Shown piece by piece: positions 37,587 through 45,001 of a stretch of 64,000 nt of DNA (its first letter is position 1; each line of letters begins with the position of its first letter). The DNA comes from Lytechinus pictus. Taxonomy: Eukaryota > Echinodermata > Echinoidea > Temnopleuroida > Toxopneustidae. The notes under the pieces were generated by a model that was given only the letters and a program-made list of their open reading frames with translations, was not told where the DNA came from and made no database searches. Where the stretch lies: positions 14,768,217 through 14,832,216 of the forward strand of contig NC_087261.1 in the NCBI RefSeq assembly GCF_037042905.1, given 5' to 3'. The position numbers and the translations under genes were made by a program.

Positions 37587-40500
37587 GAGTAGTAGTGTAG
37601 TAGTAGTAGTAGGAGTAGTAGGAGTAGTAGGAGTAGTAGGAGTAGTAGGAGTAGTAGTAGTAGTAGCAGCAGTAGTATTAGGAGGAGTAGTAGTAATAAT
37701 AAAAGTAAAATCAAAAGTAGTAGTTACTTCTGCTGTTCTGTTGTTGTGATGATGATAATGATGCCGTTAGTGCTGCTGCCATTCCCTGTTGCTAATTCGT
37801 TTTAACCCGAGCCATAAAAAACCAAAAGAAAAGTTAAAAGTGAATATCATACAATCATTCCTCACCTGGGCAATCAAGCACACTGCAGTAGGAAACATCT
37901 ACCTCACTTCCAGGACAATCCATGCCTCCATCCTTGGGGGCTGGATTCGTACAGGTTCGATAGCGAGTCTTCTGACAATCCGTGTTACAAAGTGAATACG
38001 ATCCCCAGTCGCTCCATCCACCGTGCGCTGAATAAGATAGGAGAAAAGTGGTGCCCTTGAGGGATTACTTAACATTTTTTCATTGATTAGGCGATTGCCA
38101 TCGATTCATCGTCATTGCCAATTGATATTCTGAAGGTCAGCATGTTCCAATGACTTATCATATTGCGACTAATCAATCCAAGTGTCTGCTAAATTTTTGT
38201 TCCAAATTACACATTGTTGAGTAGTCACACAACAACATCTATCGCGATAACAGTCACAGGTAATAATGGGCTATCAGACATAATTTCACTTTTTTTTTTG
38301 GGGGGGGGGGGAATTTTCAATTAATAAGTTTACATTTTTTCATCCTACGGAAATAAATACAACAGTCAACAACAACGTCATATTTACCAAAATGGATGGG
38401 AATGCCTATAACTTACTTGGGCAGATGCCCTCGCCGCAGACTCGGACCTCGATATCCTCCCCGGTGCAGTTTGCTCCACCATACGCTGGTGCTGGATCTG
38501 AGCAGGTCCTGGTCCTTGTTTGGTTTCCGCCTCCACACGTCACGGAGCAATCACCCCAGTCCGAATAGGAGCTCCAGGCTCCATCAACTAGAATGACATG
38601 GACCAAGGGTATACCATCAGATTTATGGAAGGTTTCACAAAGAGTTAAGTATAGCTAGAAATCATTCTTAAGTGACAATGATAATGACAGTGCATGTAAT
38701 GACAAATCCCATGAGCAAGATGTGACCAATACAGTCAATGCAATGCTCTCTTCCTCCTTCCTCGCCCCATTGGCCAAATGAGCTAATGATTTTGAGGGGC
38801 CAGACCTGGCATATGGGTCTATTCTTTCTGTTAAAACTGTTTTTTGTTCAGCAGATTTTGACAAAATATTTGGAAAAAACATATATCACCTATCATTTTC
38901 TCCCCTATTCCTTTTTTGTTTTTGGTCGTGAAGAATTTTTGGGGGTTCATGGCTCCCAAGACACCCCCATCCAATCTGTACGCCAGTGTCACGCTCATTT
39001 CCCCCACCCCTCCCCTTTCGGCCATGATTAAATGTCCAAGTCCCCTCCATTATGTTTACATTCTTTCACATCTTTTAAATTTCATACGCTTAAAGAAGAA
39101 AAGTAGATATCTCGGGAGCGTTTCATGAAAGGATTTGACAGGCGTTTTATCCGACAGGCACTGTTTTATCCGACAGTTACCATAGTAACAGTGCCTCTCA
39201 GCCAATTATAATCGAGGAAAGTTGTCAGACCTGACAACTTGTCGGGACGAAAATGTTGAAGAAACGCTCCCCTGGACAGGGAAGTGAAATCTCTTTTGTA
39301 TAATGCTGCAAGCACACCCCACAACCAACTCCAGATCGATCAATCAAAGCTATTACGTTACTTCGAAAGGCAATATCGTCGACTTGGAGTCGATTTCGTT
39401 AGTATGACAATAATCTTAGGGTCTCTTACCGGGACACGGGTCGGTATTGCACGCTCCTTGCTCCATCGAGAATCCAGTGCAATTGGCGCCGCCATTGGAA
39501 GGGGTGGGGTTGTTGCACCTCCTGAATCGAACAGTCAACCCCCCTTCACATGATTGGGTACAGGAATGCCAATCGCCCCAGTCACTCCATCCCCCATCAA
39601 CTGAAAGAGAAATAAGGCGAACCATATATTAATAATGCTACACTCTAAAAACAGACAGTAATAATTTACCCAATATTGGGTAAAAAGGGAACATGCATTT
39701 TTGCTCGATAATTCCCCCTCCAATATTGGGCAAAATGCATGTTTGAAGCGTAAATTTCAATGCAACATTCCGGCGTAAAATTTACAAAATATTTGGGTTT
39801 TTTTTACCCAACAAACATGCATGTTCCCATTTTACCCAATATTGAGTAAATTCTTTTTATAGAGTGTAATGATGATGATGCTGCTGCTGATGATGAGGAT
39901 AATAATAACAATAACAACAACAATTATAATAACAATAATACTAATAATGATAATTAATAATAACTAAAAAATAATAATGATAATAATATTAATAATAATA
40001 GTAATAATTATAATTATGATAATAATAATAATTTTATCCCGGTTTCTTGAGTTAAAATTGAATTATGGCAGAATTAAACTTTTCGAACTGCGATTACTCC
40101 AACTGGCATGTCAGGCAATTATGATGAGTTAAATTCTGGGGAGTGTTTCATCAACATTTTCATCCGACAAGTTGTCAGATCTGACATCTTTCTCTGATGT
40201 TGATTGGCTGAGAGGTACTGTTACTATGGTAACTGTCGGATAAAATGGGACATGTCGGATAAAACGTCCGACAAGTCCTTTCATGAAACGCCCCCCCAGG
40301 TTGATAGATTAAAATAGTTCATGGGCGTGAATATAATTATAAAGGACTATTCGCGAATTAATACATGAAATGACATTCATTCTTCATGAAAACATGCTAA
40401 CAATGTGCATGTGCGGAAAAGGGAAAACATATAGCAAAACAAAGAATCGATGAAGGGGGAGGTGTGCGTTATAAAACATGCAAAATCAATTGATTGATTG

Positions 40501-41380
40501 ATTGATTTTATTTGGCAAGTCACCATAACATATATACAGTAGCATTAAAACAACAGGCTTGCACAGGATGACCCATGAAAGCTCGAAAGCTTATTTCCAG
40601 TGGGGTCCTCGACATATAGAATTAAGATAATAACATGGTAAAATTATACTATTCACATATTAAAAATGAAGAAAAAAGATCAGAATTTACTATTACCAAT
40701 AAATAAGATATATAGATAATATATACAAGAATATAACGAAGAAGAAGAAAAGAAGGAGAAGGAGGAGGAATAGAAGAAGAAAGGGGAGGAGGAGGAGAAG
40801 GAGACGGAAGATAAAGATGAGGAAGAAAAATAATAAGGAGAAGAACAACAGCAAAAACGGCGACAACAATAACAACACGAAGAGGAGAATAGAAGGAAGA
40901 GATAAAAGAAATAGAAAGAATAGAAGAAAGGACATATCGAAGCTTCAATCAAACTATGTAAAAATACATAATAAAACCTGGTAGAGAAGAGAAAAGAACG
41001 TGGTCAATTGCATATAAATCCTCAACTACCCACTAATCCAGTATGCAAACAAAATATATCGAGACTATATTAAGAAAAAGAACAACAACATCAATATCAC
41101 CACAACAAATAACACAAATGGTGACAATTAATGACATAAGAATGATAATGATAATATACCCCCATTATTTTATAAATAATATAATGAAATTCTGAATTTA
41201 CCAGCATTACTTGGTGATGAGAGATCAGTAGTAAAATCACCCGGCAGGGTCACGGTTAGGATGGTCGAGTCTTCAGCTATCGAACGTGATAGATAAAAAA
41301 TAATACATATCATTATAAATAAAGGCCTATACAAAGCATAACAGTGGAAGGAAATTGAGCATGGATAAAGAAGGGAGAAG

Positions 41381-41479
<99 letters not shown>

Positions 41480-44250
41480 AAAAAGTGAAAATATGAAATG
41501 TAAAGTATCATATGTGATTTGAAATGTTAAATTGAAGCGTTATGTAACTATTTGTTCATGAAATCAGAATAAAAACAGTATTCAAAACAAAAAAAATCAA
41601 GAGCAAGTCAAAGTAAAACTGCTTTTGATATTTTTACAGGTTGAATACAAATATAATGTGCTGATAACAATGTCTATAAGATTTGATCAAGGTGTTTATG
41701 GATTGTTCTCAAGATAAATAATTTTCCAGAAGTAGCTAGGCCCTATACTACTTTCACATCTGATGTAGATGACATTATTGAGCGTTATGATTGAATTGGA
41801 ATGTCTTTATGCATTAGTACACAACTGTAGTCAGACTGAAGATTTAATAAAAAATAATGTACATGTAGCTAGAGTAATTCAGCTTGCTATGTATATAATT
41901 TGCTCGAAAACAAAATTTATTAAGAAATCACAGATGTATCATCGATAAATACATCTATTCAGAAACAGAAAAAGATAAATGTGATGTGAAAATGAGGAAT
42001 TAACCCTACTAGAGAAAGAACATTGAATTATTTTTTCTAAATAAAATCATATTTATTTCATATCTCTCGACCATGAAAATTTAAAAGATGATATACGTAT
42101 TTCTGTAGATAACCTGGGTCCTGGGAACGATGTTTATATATACAGGATGTTCAGATTTAAATTTGGCATGCCCCATAAAATGAGGTTATTTTGGTCCCGA
42201 GAAATTTGACAAGCAAGAAAAAAAAGTTTTTCCCAACAAAATGGAGATAATTTTTGTTATTTTTCTACATTATGGCATACACTACAAAATTCCAGGGGGA
42301 GCTGCCTATGGAGAATAACACACGCATCACCCCCCCCCCCTCACAAAATATTAGGGGTGCTTCAGCACCCTCATATCAGCAACCCCCACTTCCCAGGGGC
42401 ATGTACATAACGTAGGCAATATCACATCAAAATAATAAAATGAATATAATCAAAACATCTAAATCAGTTATGAGACATAAAAGTTGCTGTGAACGTTTGT
42501 GCTTATGGGCGGGTGCTTTTATCGTGGAGCGTTTTGGTCCAGTGGATTAGTCTTCGGACTTTGAAACAGAGGGTCGTGGGTTCGAATCCCAGCCATGGCG
42601 TAATTTCCTTCGGCAAGAAACTGATCCACAATGTGCTGCACTCAACCCAGGTGAGGTAAATGGGTACCGGTAGGAAGTCATTCCTTAAAAAGATGTGTGC
42701 GCTATGAACGCCTAGCTTAGCCGGGTAATATAGGAGCGCCTTGAGCACCTAACAAGGTGGATATGTGCGCAATATAAATACCCTAAATTATTAGTATTTA
42801 TGTGTATCTAAAATCTAGGAAACTTCATGCAAGAAATTGGTAGACCAATATAAAGTGAACCAGTTTTAAAGAGTTTCGAAAGCATTGATAATCGTTTAAG
42901 AAATAGTAGGTCTACAACATAATGTGAAACTCAGACTATTTCCATTGGCATTTGTAAATAATTATCAAAACATCTCTTTCCAAAATGGCGGAAGATGTCG
43001 CAACGAGGTCTTGACGTCTTATACCTTAAATAATTATTGATCAACTCCCTTTTCTCATCAAATCGATACATCTCTTTGTTACAATCCGAAAATCCCTCTG
43101 TTGAGAACATCGAGTGAAAAGCCCCCTTTGTATTTTTGAAAGAGGGGAGAGAGTAATCGTATTGATTTTTCCCTTATAGACTTTGTTATCGCCTAAGTTT
43201 AGAAAACGAAAATGACCGACGCCATCTTGGATGCTTACCTCTTATGAAAGTTGTATGCAGACAAATCACGAAGACAAGAAGCTGAAAGAAATAAAACATA
43301 GACTGTTTTAAAACTCTTTTGCCAAAAAGAAACAAAGATTAAGATATAGAAATTCAGAAATTCGTAGAATTATAAAAATATAGACTCGGACTAAAAGTAA
43401 GATAACATCGTGTTAAAGATTTGATCAAGCTGGTCTTTGTGGGTTTGATAATGTTCTATCTTTGTTTCGCACTCAATTTAATGATTAATATTTGTATCGA
43501 ATTCACATGTTTGGTTTTATAATTATCCAAACTGAATCCAAAAACATACTCAGAAATATGCATAAGGTCTAAGCTTAAAAGTTAAGTTTGTAATTTCTAT
43601 TTTTCAAACAGAATATCAACATGAAAAGGATACCTCAAAGTTTTGTTTTGATTTTATGCTTCAAGCATTGTCTTCTTTATTTCTGACATCTATTTATGAC
43701 GATATACACTTTAAAAACACAGTCTTATACAACCTGGTCACTTTAGGAAGTGATCAGGTTTATCATCTTTGTCTCACACTAAAGTTTTGAAGTTTAGGCA
43801 GGAGTTTTAGATTTCTTATAGTCATGGTTCAACAAATGGAACATCGTTGTAAGAATGTTAATATATTGTTTTTAAACCTGTTTACAGCTTTCCAATATAC
43901 AAATGAAGATTGAAAAAATGAAAGTTGATACAGGAAGTTTAATTTTTATTATGTGTAGGCATAAAAAAGAAAGACCTTTTCTACTTTCCTCACATCATGC
44001 ATATTCCATCATCACGATCGTAACAAATAATCGCATAAAATCGTCGTATTTCACCTCAAATTTTGTTTTTGAAATGTTATTGATGTTCACATGATAATAT
44101 CATGGTAATGCATCTGAACACTGATCCCAATAAAAAAAAAAAAAAAAAAACATGATGTACAGTCATAAAGTCTTAATTACTTTCACCGTTTTTATGATTT
44201 CATGAGGCAACACTTACCATGAAAGTCGATTTCCTTGCAAATGTCTCCAT
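17274..44250 (-). CDS. TSP1-repeat receptor tyrosine pseudokinase (26 coding exons, 1282 aa)
   Basis: Minus-strand join of the 26 exons listed separately; all junctions are GT-AG and phase-consistent, and 24 of the 26 are supported by recognisable protein sequence or uninterrupted phase. Domain order: signal peptide 1-25; short linker to about 50; five TSP1 repeats (51-332), each with six Cys and an N-terminal Trp motif; membrane helix 351-374 followed by RQRHLKIKR; cytoplasmic linker 375-979 with Ser/Arg and RPG repeats, a polybasic stretch and about ten copies of an 11-residue motif; kinase domain about 998-1262; 20-residue tail ending YEYM. In the kinase, Lys1034 (VLIK) and Glu1051 (C-helix) are kept, the glycine loop is AEGAYG, HRD is HGE (1132-1134), DFG is NTH (1152-1154), and the activation segment has no Tyr. 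WMSPE, DVWSFG and CW-x-x-DP-x-x-RPSF are intact. TSP1 domains bind matrix and secreted ligands; a dead kinase usually acts as scaffold or allosteric partner. That role is inferred. The closest active RTK family cannot be assigned by eye. Confidence 0.87.
17661..17915 (+). repeat. GAT/GAC trinucleotide array in a receptor intron
   Basis: Imperfect GATGAT/GACGAT array with GGT and GTA interruptions inside the last intron of the receptor. Confidence 0.85.
18044..18137 (-). CDS. Receptor exon 25: helices H-I
   Basis: Residues 1235-1266. [18 protein letters not shown] and the closing helix [12 protein letters not shown]. Its 3' splice site is preceded by a CT-rich tract about 175 nt long. Confidence 0.92.
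18138..18315 (+). repeat. GA-rich polypurine tract (CT-rich on the sense strand)
   Basis: GAGAGA, GAAGAA and GGGAGA runs directly abutting receptor exon 25. On the transcribed sense strand this is the polypyrimidine tract of the exon's 3' splice site, expanded far beyond the usual 15-30 nt. Confidence 0.8.
18376..18512 (+). repeat. ATTG tetranucleotide tract
   Basis: Imperfect (ATTG)n with variants such as ACTG and ATCG, adjacent to the GA tract. Confidence 0.75.
18747..18843 (-). CDS. Receptor exon 24: helix G
   Basis: Residues 1203-1234. [17 protein letters not shown] and [15 protein letters not shown]. Acceptor AAAACACAG; donor GTAAGT, phase 2. Confidence 0.92.
19262..19450 (+). repeat. 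GGA/GAA polypurine tract near a kinase exon
   Basis: About 190 bp of almost pure purine (GGAGGA, GAGAAG, a G run) with one CGACGACGA interruption, ending 65 bp from receptor exon 23. Long mirror-like purine tracts can form triplex DNA. Confidence 0.8.
19515..19626 (-). CDS. Receptor exon 23: P+1 loop and helix F
   Basis: Residues 1166-1202. [13 protein letters not shown] and [20 protein letters not shown], both typical of tyrosine kinases. No Tyr precedes WMSPE. Confidence 0.93.
20075..20164. mobile_element. 90-bp MITE with perfect 12-bp terminal inverted repeats
   Basis: Starts TACACTCTCAGA and ends TCTGAGAGTGTA, exact inverses, with no coding capacity. The TACACTCT terminus resembles that of the larger MITE at 39639-39868. 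Confidence 0.6.
20219..20326 (-). CDS. Receptor exon 22: degenerate catalytic and DFG loops
   Basis: Residues 1130-1165. [20 protein letters not shown], where active RTKs have HRDLAARN; then VSNTHRI where DFG is expected. The Asn of the catalytic loop (1139) is kept. Splice sites and frame are intact, so this is divergence rather than gene decay. Confidence 0.92.
20492..20768 (+). mobile_element. CAGTGGCGTA-type repeat, copy 1
   Basis: Starts CAGTGGCGTACAAATGGGGGG and ends TACGCTACTG. Internal purine-rich block and a TTCGCTCGCTCGCAAATTTTT block shared with the copy at 55130-55402. Non-autonomous; the termini are hAT-like. Confidence 0.6.
21430..21593 (-). CDS. Receptor exon 21: hinge and helices D-E
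   Basis: Residues 1075-1129. [19 protein letters not shown] (beta5, hinge, helix D), a short Pro-rich insert, then [18 protein letters not shown] (helix E). Confidence 0.92.
21706..22667. mobile_element. Tc1/mariner-like non-autonomous element (962 bp)
   Basis: Termini CAGTGGGTATAAAAA and the inverse of CAGTGCGTATAAAAA extend into inverted repeats of about 36 bp (both contain AAGTTTACACTT), flanked by TA on each side (21704-21705, 22668-22669). No intact transposase frame is seen inside, so it is a deletion derivative. It lies within a receptor intron. Confidence 0.75.
23204..23513. mobile_element. GGCCCGTATT-type MITE, copy 1
   Basis: Terminal inverted repeats of about 60 bp: CTGTATTTTGAAGTCGGGTT at the left and AACCCAACTTCAGAATACAG at the right. 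The flanks both read CCTCCCTGG, a possible 9-bp target duplication. Homologous to 46211-46509. Confidence 0.65.
23593..23703 (-). CDS. Receptor exon 20: kinase C-helix
   Basis: Residues 1038-1074. [20 protein letters not shown] with Glu1051 in the salt-bridge position, then IAFVGCCTK (beta4). Confidence 0.9.
24104..24278 (-). CDS. Receptor exon 19: kinase N-lobe beta1-beta3
   Basis: Residues 980-1037. Glycine-rich loop [10 protein letters not shown], where the first Gly of GxGxxG is Ala, and VLIK with the beta3 Lys1034 (usual VAIK). Confidence 0.9.
24688..24756 (+). repeat. TTTA tetranucleotide tract
   Basis: Imperfect (TTTA)n with TTCA and TCTA variants. Confidence 0.8.
24826..24992 (-). 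CDS. Receptor exon 18: repeat copies 9-10
   Basis: Residues 924-979. [11 protein letters not shown] (926-936) and the divergent [11 protein letters not shown] (951-961), then KPRRASLNV, which fits a basophilic (PKA-like) phosphorylation site. Ends just before the kinase domain. Confidence 0.86.
25470..25938 (-). CDS. Receptor exon 17: repeat copies 4-8
   Basis: Residues 768-923. Copies at 780 ([11 protein letters not shown]), 822 ([11 protein letters not shown]), 844 ([11 protein letters not shown]), 866 ([11 protein letters not shown]) and 888 ([11 protein letters not shown]); the last four are exactly 22 residues apart with RPRSS-type linkers. A Gln-rich run lies at about 799-819. Longest exon of the gene (469 nt). 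Confidence 0.88.
26498..26799 (-). CDS. Receptor exon 16: repeat copies 1-3
   Basis: Residues 667-767. Contains [11 protein letters not shown] (673-683), [11 protein letters not shown] (720-730) and [11 protein letters not shown] (757-767) in Pro/Ala/Gln-rich linkers. The exon ends exactly after the third copy. Confidence 0.88.
27396..28090. mobile_element. CACACTGTG dyad array element, copy 1
   Basis: Begins AAAGAACACAATG and ends near TTGAGTTCTTTTC (inverted termini). The 0.7-kb body is a chain of degenerate units of about 120-130 bp built from CACACTGTG, CACAGTGTG and AACAGTGTG dyads. No coding capacity. A shorter copy lies in an annexin intron at 51840-52200. Confidence 0.65.
28180..28221 (-). 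CDS. Receptor exon 15 (42-nt mini-exon)
   Basis: Encodes [14 protein letters not shown]. Its length is a multiple of three, so it could be skipped without a frameshift. It may be a degenerate copy of the repeat in exons 16-18. Confidence 0.7.
28222..29084. other. Receptor intron 14
   Basis: No coding sequence. A segment near 28280-28360 (ATATTGGGTAAAAT ... ATTTTACCCAATG) is a degraded relative of the MITE at 39639-39868. Confidence 0.5.
29085..29217 (-). CDS. Receptor exon 14
   Basis: Residues 609-652. Starts [12 protein letters not shown]; Gly/Thr-rich middle ([10 protein letters not shown]) and [14 protein letters not shown]. No known domain. Donor GTGAGT, phase 1. Confidence 0.8.
29710..29910 (-). 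CDS. Receptor exon 13: polybasic segment
   Basis: Residues 542-608. Acidic start MEGEETNQ, then KKRKM followed by seven Arg at about 556-567, resembling a nuclear-localisation or acidic-lipid-binding signal, then a helical stretch ending MMQHLMQ. Confidence 0.8.
30195..30414 (-). repeat. Dispersed repeat family A, copy 2 (inverted)
   Basis: Reverse complement shares the TTCAAGAACACA ... CCCGTCAA block and downstream segments with 14826-15010. Lies in the intron between receptor exons 12 and 13. Confidence 0.5.
30511..30795 (-). CDS. Receptor exon 12: Ser/Arg and RPG repeats
   Basis: Residues 447-541. Starts LDDYWKSDS, then (R/K)SGS-type repeats ([19 protein letters not shown]) and four RPG heptad-like repeats ([28 protein letters not shown]). 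The acceptor is good. The donor TCG/GTTCTG is weak but is the only one found that keeps phase 0 with exon 13; reading on gives [12 protein letters not shown] and a stop. Confidence 0.72.
31366..31485 (-). CDS. Receptor exon 11
   Basis: Residues 407-446. Basic helix ([16 protein letters not shown]) followed by an acidic end ([14 protein letters not shown]). Phase 0 on both sides. Confidence 0.82.
32024..32080 (-). CDS. Receptor exon 10
   Basis: Residues 388-406, charged helix [19 protein letters not shown] just inside the membrane. Good acceptor (TTCATAG) and donor (GTAAGA), phase 0. Confidence 0.8.
32545..32590 (-). mobile_element. Antisense tRNA-SINE fragment
   Basis: The stretch GGGTACCCATTCAACTCTCC followed by GGGTCGAGTGCAG matches the reverse complement of the post-tRNA body of the SINE at 42519-42775. 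Confidence 0.5.
32704..32826. mobile_element. Short MITE with AAGCCTGTCACTCTA termini
   Basis: Left end AAGCCTGTCACTCTA, right end TAGAGTGACGGGCTT; interior rich in GTTTAAAC-like palindromes. 123 bp, no coding capacity. Confidence 0.55.
32920..33083 (-). CDS. Receptor exon 9: transmembrane segment
   Basis: Residues 333-387. Short extracellular stalk [12 protein letters not shown], a helix of about 24 hydrophobic residues ([20 protein letters not shown]), then the basic stop-transfer [11 protein letters not shown]. Ends in phase 0 after Met-Leu. Confidence 0.9.
33084..34796. other. Receptor intron 8
   Basis: Apart from the candidate internal promoter there is a T-rich and poly-G stretch at about 33447-33500 and degenerate repeat sequence near 34430-34780. 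No coding exon seen. Confidence 0.5.
33943..34210 (-). promoter_or_regulatory. Possible internal promoter and first exon in the receptor gene
   Basis: A CpG-bearing segment of the intron between exons 8 and 9 holds a full CRE (TGACGTCA, 34188-34195), YY1-like AAGATGGC and AAATGGCAGC elements, TCGATAT repeats, and on the minus strand a good unused donor, ACATCG/GTAAAG, at about 33944. Transcription from here would skip the signal peptide and all TSP1 repeats. Only motif evidence. Confidence 0.25.
34797..34970 (-). CDS. Receptor exon 8: TSP1 repeat 5
   Basis: [20 protein letters not shown] start, six Cys, ending SHPCPG. Full three-Trp ladder (WSDWLPW). Confidence 0.92.
35056..35170. repeat. 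Fold-back hairpin with arms of about 46 bp
   Basis: Left arm 35056-35102 (core GCGGACCGTGACCCGGAGGA) and right arm 35125-35170 (core TCCTCCGGGTCACGGTCCGC) are near-perfect inverses around a loop of about 22 bp. Confidence 0.7.
35836..36003 (-). CDS. Receptor exon 7: TSP1 repeat 4
   Basis: [16 protein letters not shown] start, six Cys, ending FKCVQN. Phase 1 on both sides. Confidence 0.92.
36004..37865. other. Receptor intron 6
   Basis: No extra TSP1 exon found. Holds a GA/G tract near 36992-37027 and the TAG array at 37374-37726. Confidence 0.55.
37374..37726 (+). repeat. TAG trinucleotide array
   Basis: About 350 bp of (GTA/TAG)n with GGAGTA interruptions, inside a receptor intron. It produces spurious poly-Leu and poly-Thr frames. 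Confidence 0.85.
37866..38027 (-). CDS. Receptor exon 6: TSP1 repeat 3
   Basis: [16 protein letters not shown] start, six Cys, ending LDCPG. The CNTDC element lacks the Ser/Thr of the O-fucose site, unlike the other four repeats. Confidence 0.92.
38417..38587 (-). CDS. Receptor exon 5: TSP1 repeat 2
   Basis: [19 protein letters not shown] start with the classic CSVTCGGG element, six Cys, ending GICPS. Potential N-glycan sites NQT and NCT. Same 171-nt length and phase as exon 4, consistent with exon duplication. Confidence 0.92.
38790..38988 (-). mobile_element. CAGTGGCGTA-type repeat, copy 2 (antisense)
   Basis: The reverse complement starts CACTGGCGTACAGATTGG and contains CTTCACGACCAA, matching the 20492 copy, and ends in a CATATGCCAGGTCTGG block matching the end of the 55130 copy. 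Confidence 0.5.
39114..39272 (+). mobile_element. GGGAGCGTTTCATGAAAGGA-type MITE, copy 1
   Basis: About 160 bp with inverted ends (GGGAGCGTTTC and GAAACGCTCCC). Internal TTATCCGACAGTTACCATAGT is shared with an inverted copy about 1 kb away in the same gene. Confidence 0.65.
39430..39600 (-). CDS. Receptor exon 4: TSP1 repeat 1
   Basis: One exon, one domain: [12 protein letters not shown] start, six Cys, ending DPCPG. CTQSC fits the O-fucose site pattern; WxxW is a C-mannosylation motif; NCT is a potential N-glycan site. Confidence 0.92.
39639..39868. mobile_element. TACACTCTAAAAA-type MITE (230 bp)
   Basis: Termini TACACTCTAAAAA and TTTTTATAGAGTGTA. The inner halves are also inverted (TTTACCCAATATTGGGTAAA near the left, TTTTACCCAATATTGAGTAAA near the right). 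Degraded relatives lie near 21250-21410 and 28280-28360. Confidence 0.65.
40138..40297 (-). mobile_element. GGGAGCGTTTCATGAAAGGA-type MITE, copy 2 (inverted)
   Basis: The reverse complement begins with a C-flanked GCGTTTCATGAAAGGA and contains the same TTATCCGACAGTTACCATAGT segment as copy 1. Confidence 0.65.
40731..40940 (+). repeat. GAA/GGA polypurine tract
   Basis: About 200 bp of A/G-rich triplets (GAAGAA, GGAGGA) with few pyrimidines, in the intron between exons 3 and 4. Confidence 0.75.
41202..41276 (-). CDS. Receptor exon 3 (residues 26-50)
   Basis: Ser/Thr-rich linker beginning [15 protein letters not shown], between the signal peptide and the first TSP1 repeat. Supported by splice sites and phase rather than by a domain. 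Confidence 0.72.
41385..41475 (+). repeat. (AT) dinucleotide repeat
   Basis: About 45 uninterrupted AT units, about 110 bp from receptor exon 3. Confidence 0.95.
42519..42775 (+). mobile_element. tRNA-derived SINE, full copy
   Basis: Pol III A box TGGTCCAGTGG (42535-42545) and B box GGTTCGAATCC (42579-42589) in a tRNA-like head, followed by a body ending GCGCAATATAAATACCC. The tRNA part is degenerate, so it is a retroposon rather than a tRNA gene. Confidence 0.8.
43239..43281 (-). CDS. Receptor exon 2 (residues 12-25)
   Basis: Hydrophobic core of the signal peptide, [14 protein letters not shown]. The acceptor is TTTATTTCTTTCAG; donor AGAG/GTAAGC, phase 1. Confidence 0.8.
44218..44250 (-). 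CDS. Receptor exon 1 (residues 1-11)
   Basis: The ATG has a good context (AAAATGG) and encodes [11 protein letters not shown], then an excellent GTAAGT donor in phase 0. Joined to exon 2 it gives a basic-then-hydrophobic signal peptide. An alternative start is the ATG at 43299 upstream of the exon 2 acceptor, which would also give a hydrophobic leader ([14 protein letters not shown]). Confidence 0.7.
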
Positions 44251-44869
44251 TTTGTCTTTGTTAAAATACCAAGTTTACCCCTTGAAATAATAATTCCTTT
44301 GTAGATCCAATAAGATAATAAGCATAGATCATTTCATCAAAATCATGATCACAGGAAAACTCTCAAAACCGGACAAGGCGGAGGTGATTTTAGTTTGGCT
44401 TGCGGCCGTCCTGTTGTCCCGCTATTCTAATGACGTTTTTTTGGTGAAGGCAGGATGGTGGCGCATGTACAGAGAGGAGGGGAGGAGGGGGGGGGGGGGG
44501 TCAGATATATCATTATCGATCCATCTATAGAAAGACAGCAGTGCATCTTGGGAAAATGCCTTTATCTGTGACTGCTGTATGCAAATTGGTCTAAGGAGTT
44601 AGACAGAAAGAGACATGGTCACACGCACTCTAGACCGTATATACAGTATGAAAGGATGATGGGATAGAGAAAAGGAAGGAAAACATCGTCCGTGACAAAT
44701 GCAGGCACGGAGAATAGAAAAGAAAACCGTCAAAAGAGGTGATGGAAGATAAACAAGTAGAAAGAAATACCAGTCTGAAGAGGGGAAAGGAATTAATTGC
44801 ATAGAAGGAGAGAAAAGAGTTTGGAGGGAGCAATGGGGGAAGGGGACTAGAATTGAATATTATTATGCT

Positions 44870-44937
44870 TGCATCATCATCATCTTCATCTTCTTATGAT
44901 TATCATCATCACCATGATCATCATCACCACCACCACC

Positions 44938-45001
<64 letters not shown>

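Larger units (their letters stand above)
41277..43238. other. Receptor intron 2
   Basis: About 2 kb with the AT repeat, a complete tRNA-SINE at 42519-42775 and a YY1/ETS-like AAAATGGCGGAAG at about 42984. No additional coding exon identified. Confidence 0.5.

Noticed and set aside
37439-37714. 91-codon poly-Leu/Tyr/Thr frame
   Set aside because: Translation of the TAG trinucleotide array.
41170-41511. 113-codon minus-strand frame with alternating Ile-Tyr
   Set aside because: Most of it is the AT dinucleotide repeat; only residues from receptor exon 3 (41202-41276) are real coding sequence.
42535-42600. Possible tRNA gene (A and B boxes present)
   Set aside because: The acceptor and anticodon stems do not pair well and a SINE body follows directly; a related copy at 49754 shares that body.
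43239-43299. Receptor start at the ATG at 43299
   Set aside because: It overlaps a strong TTTCTTTCAG acceptor, and an upstream exon at 44218-44250 supplies a better start and donor in phase; kept only as an alternative.
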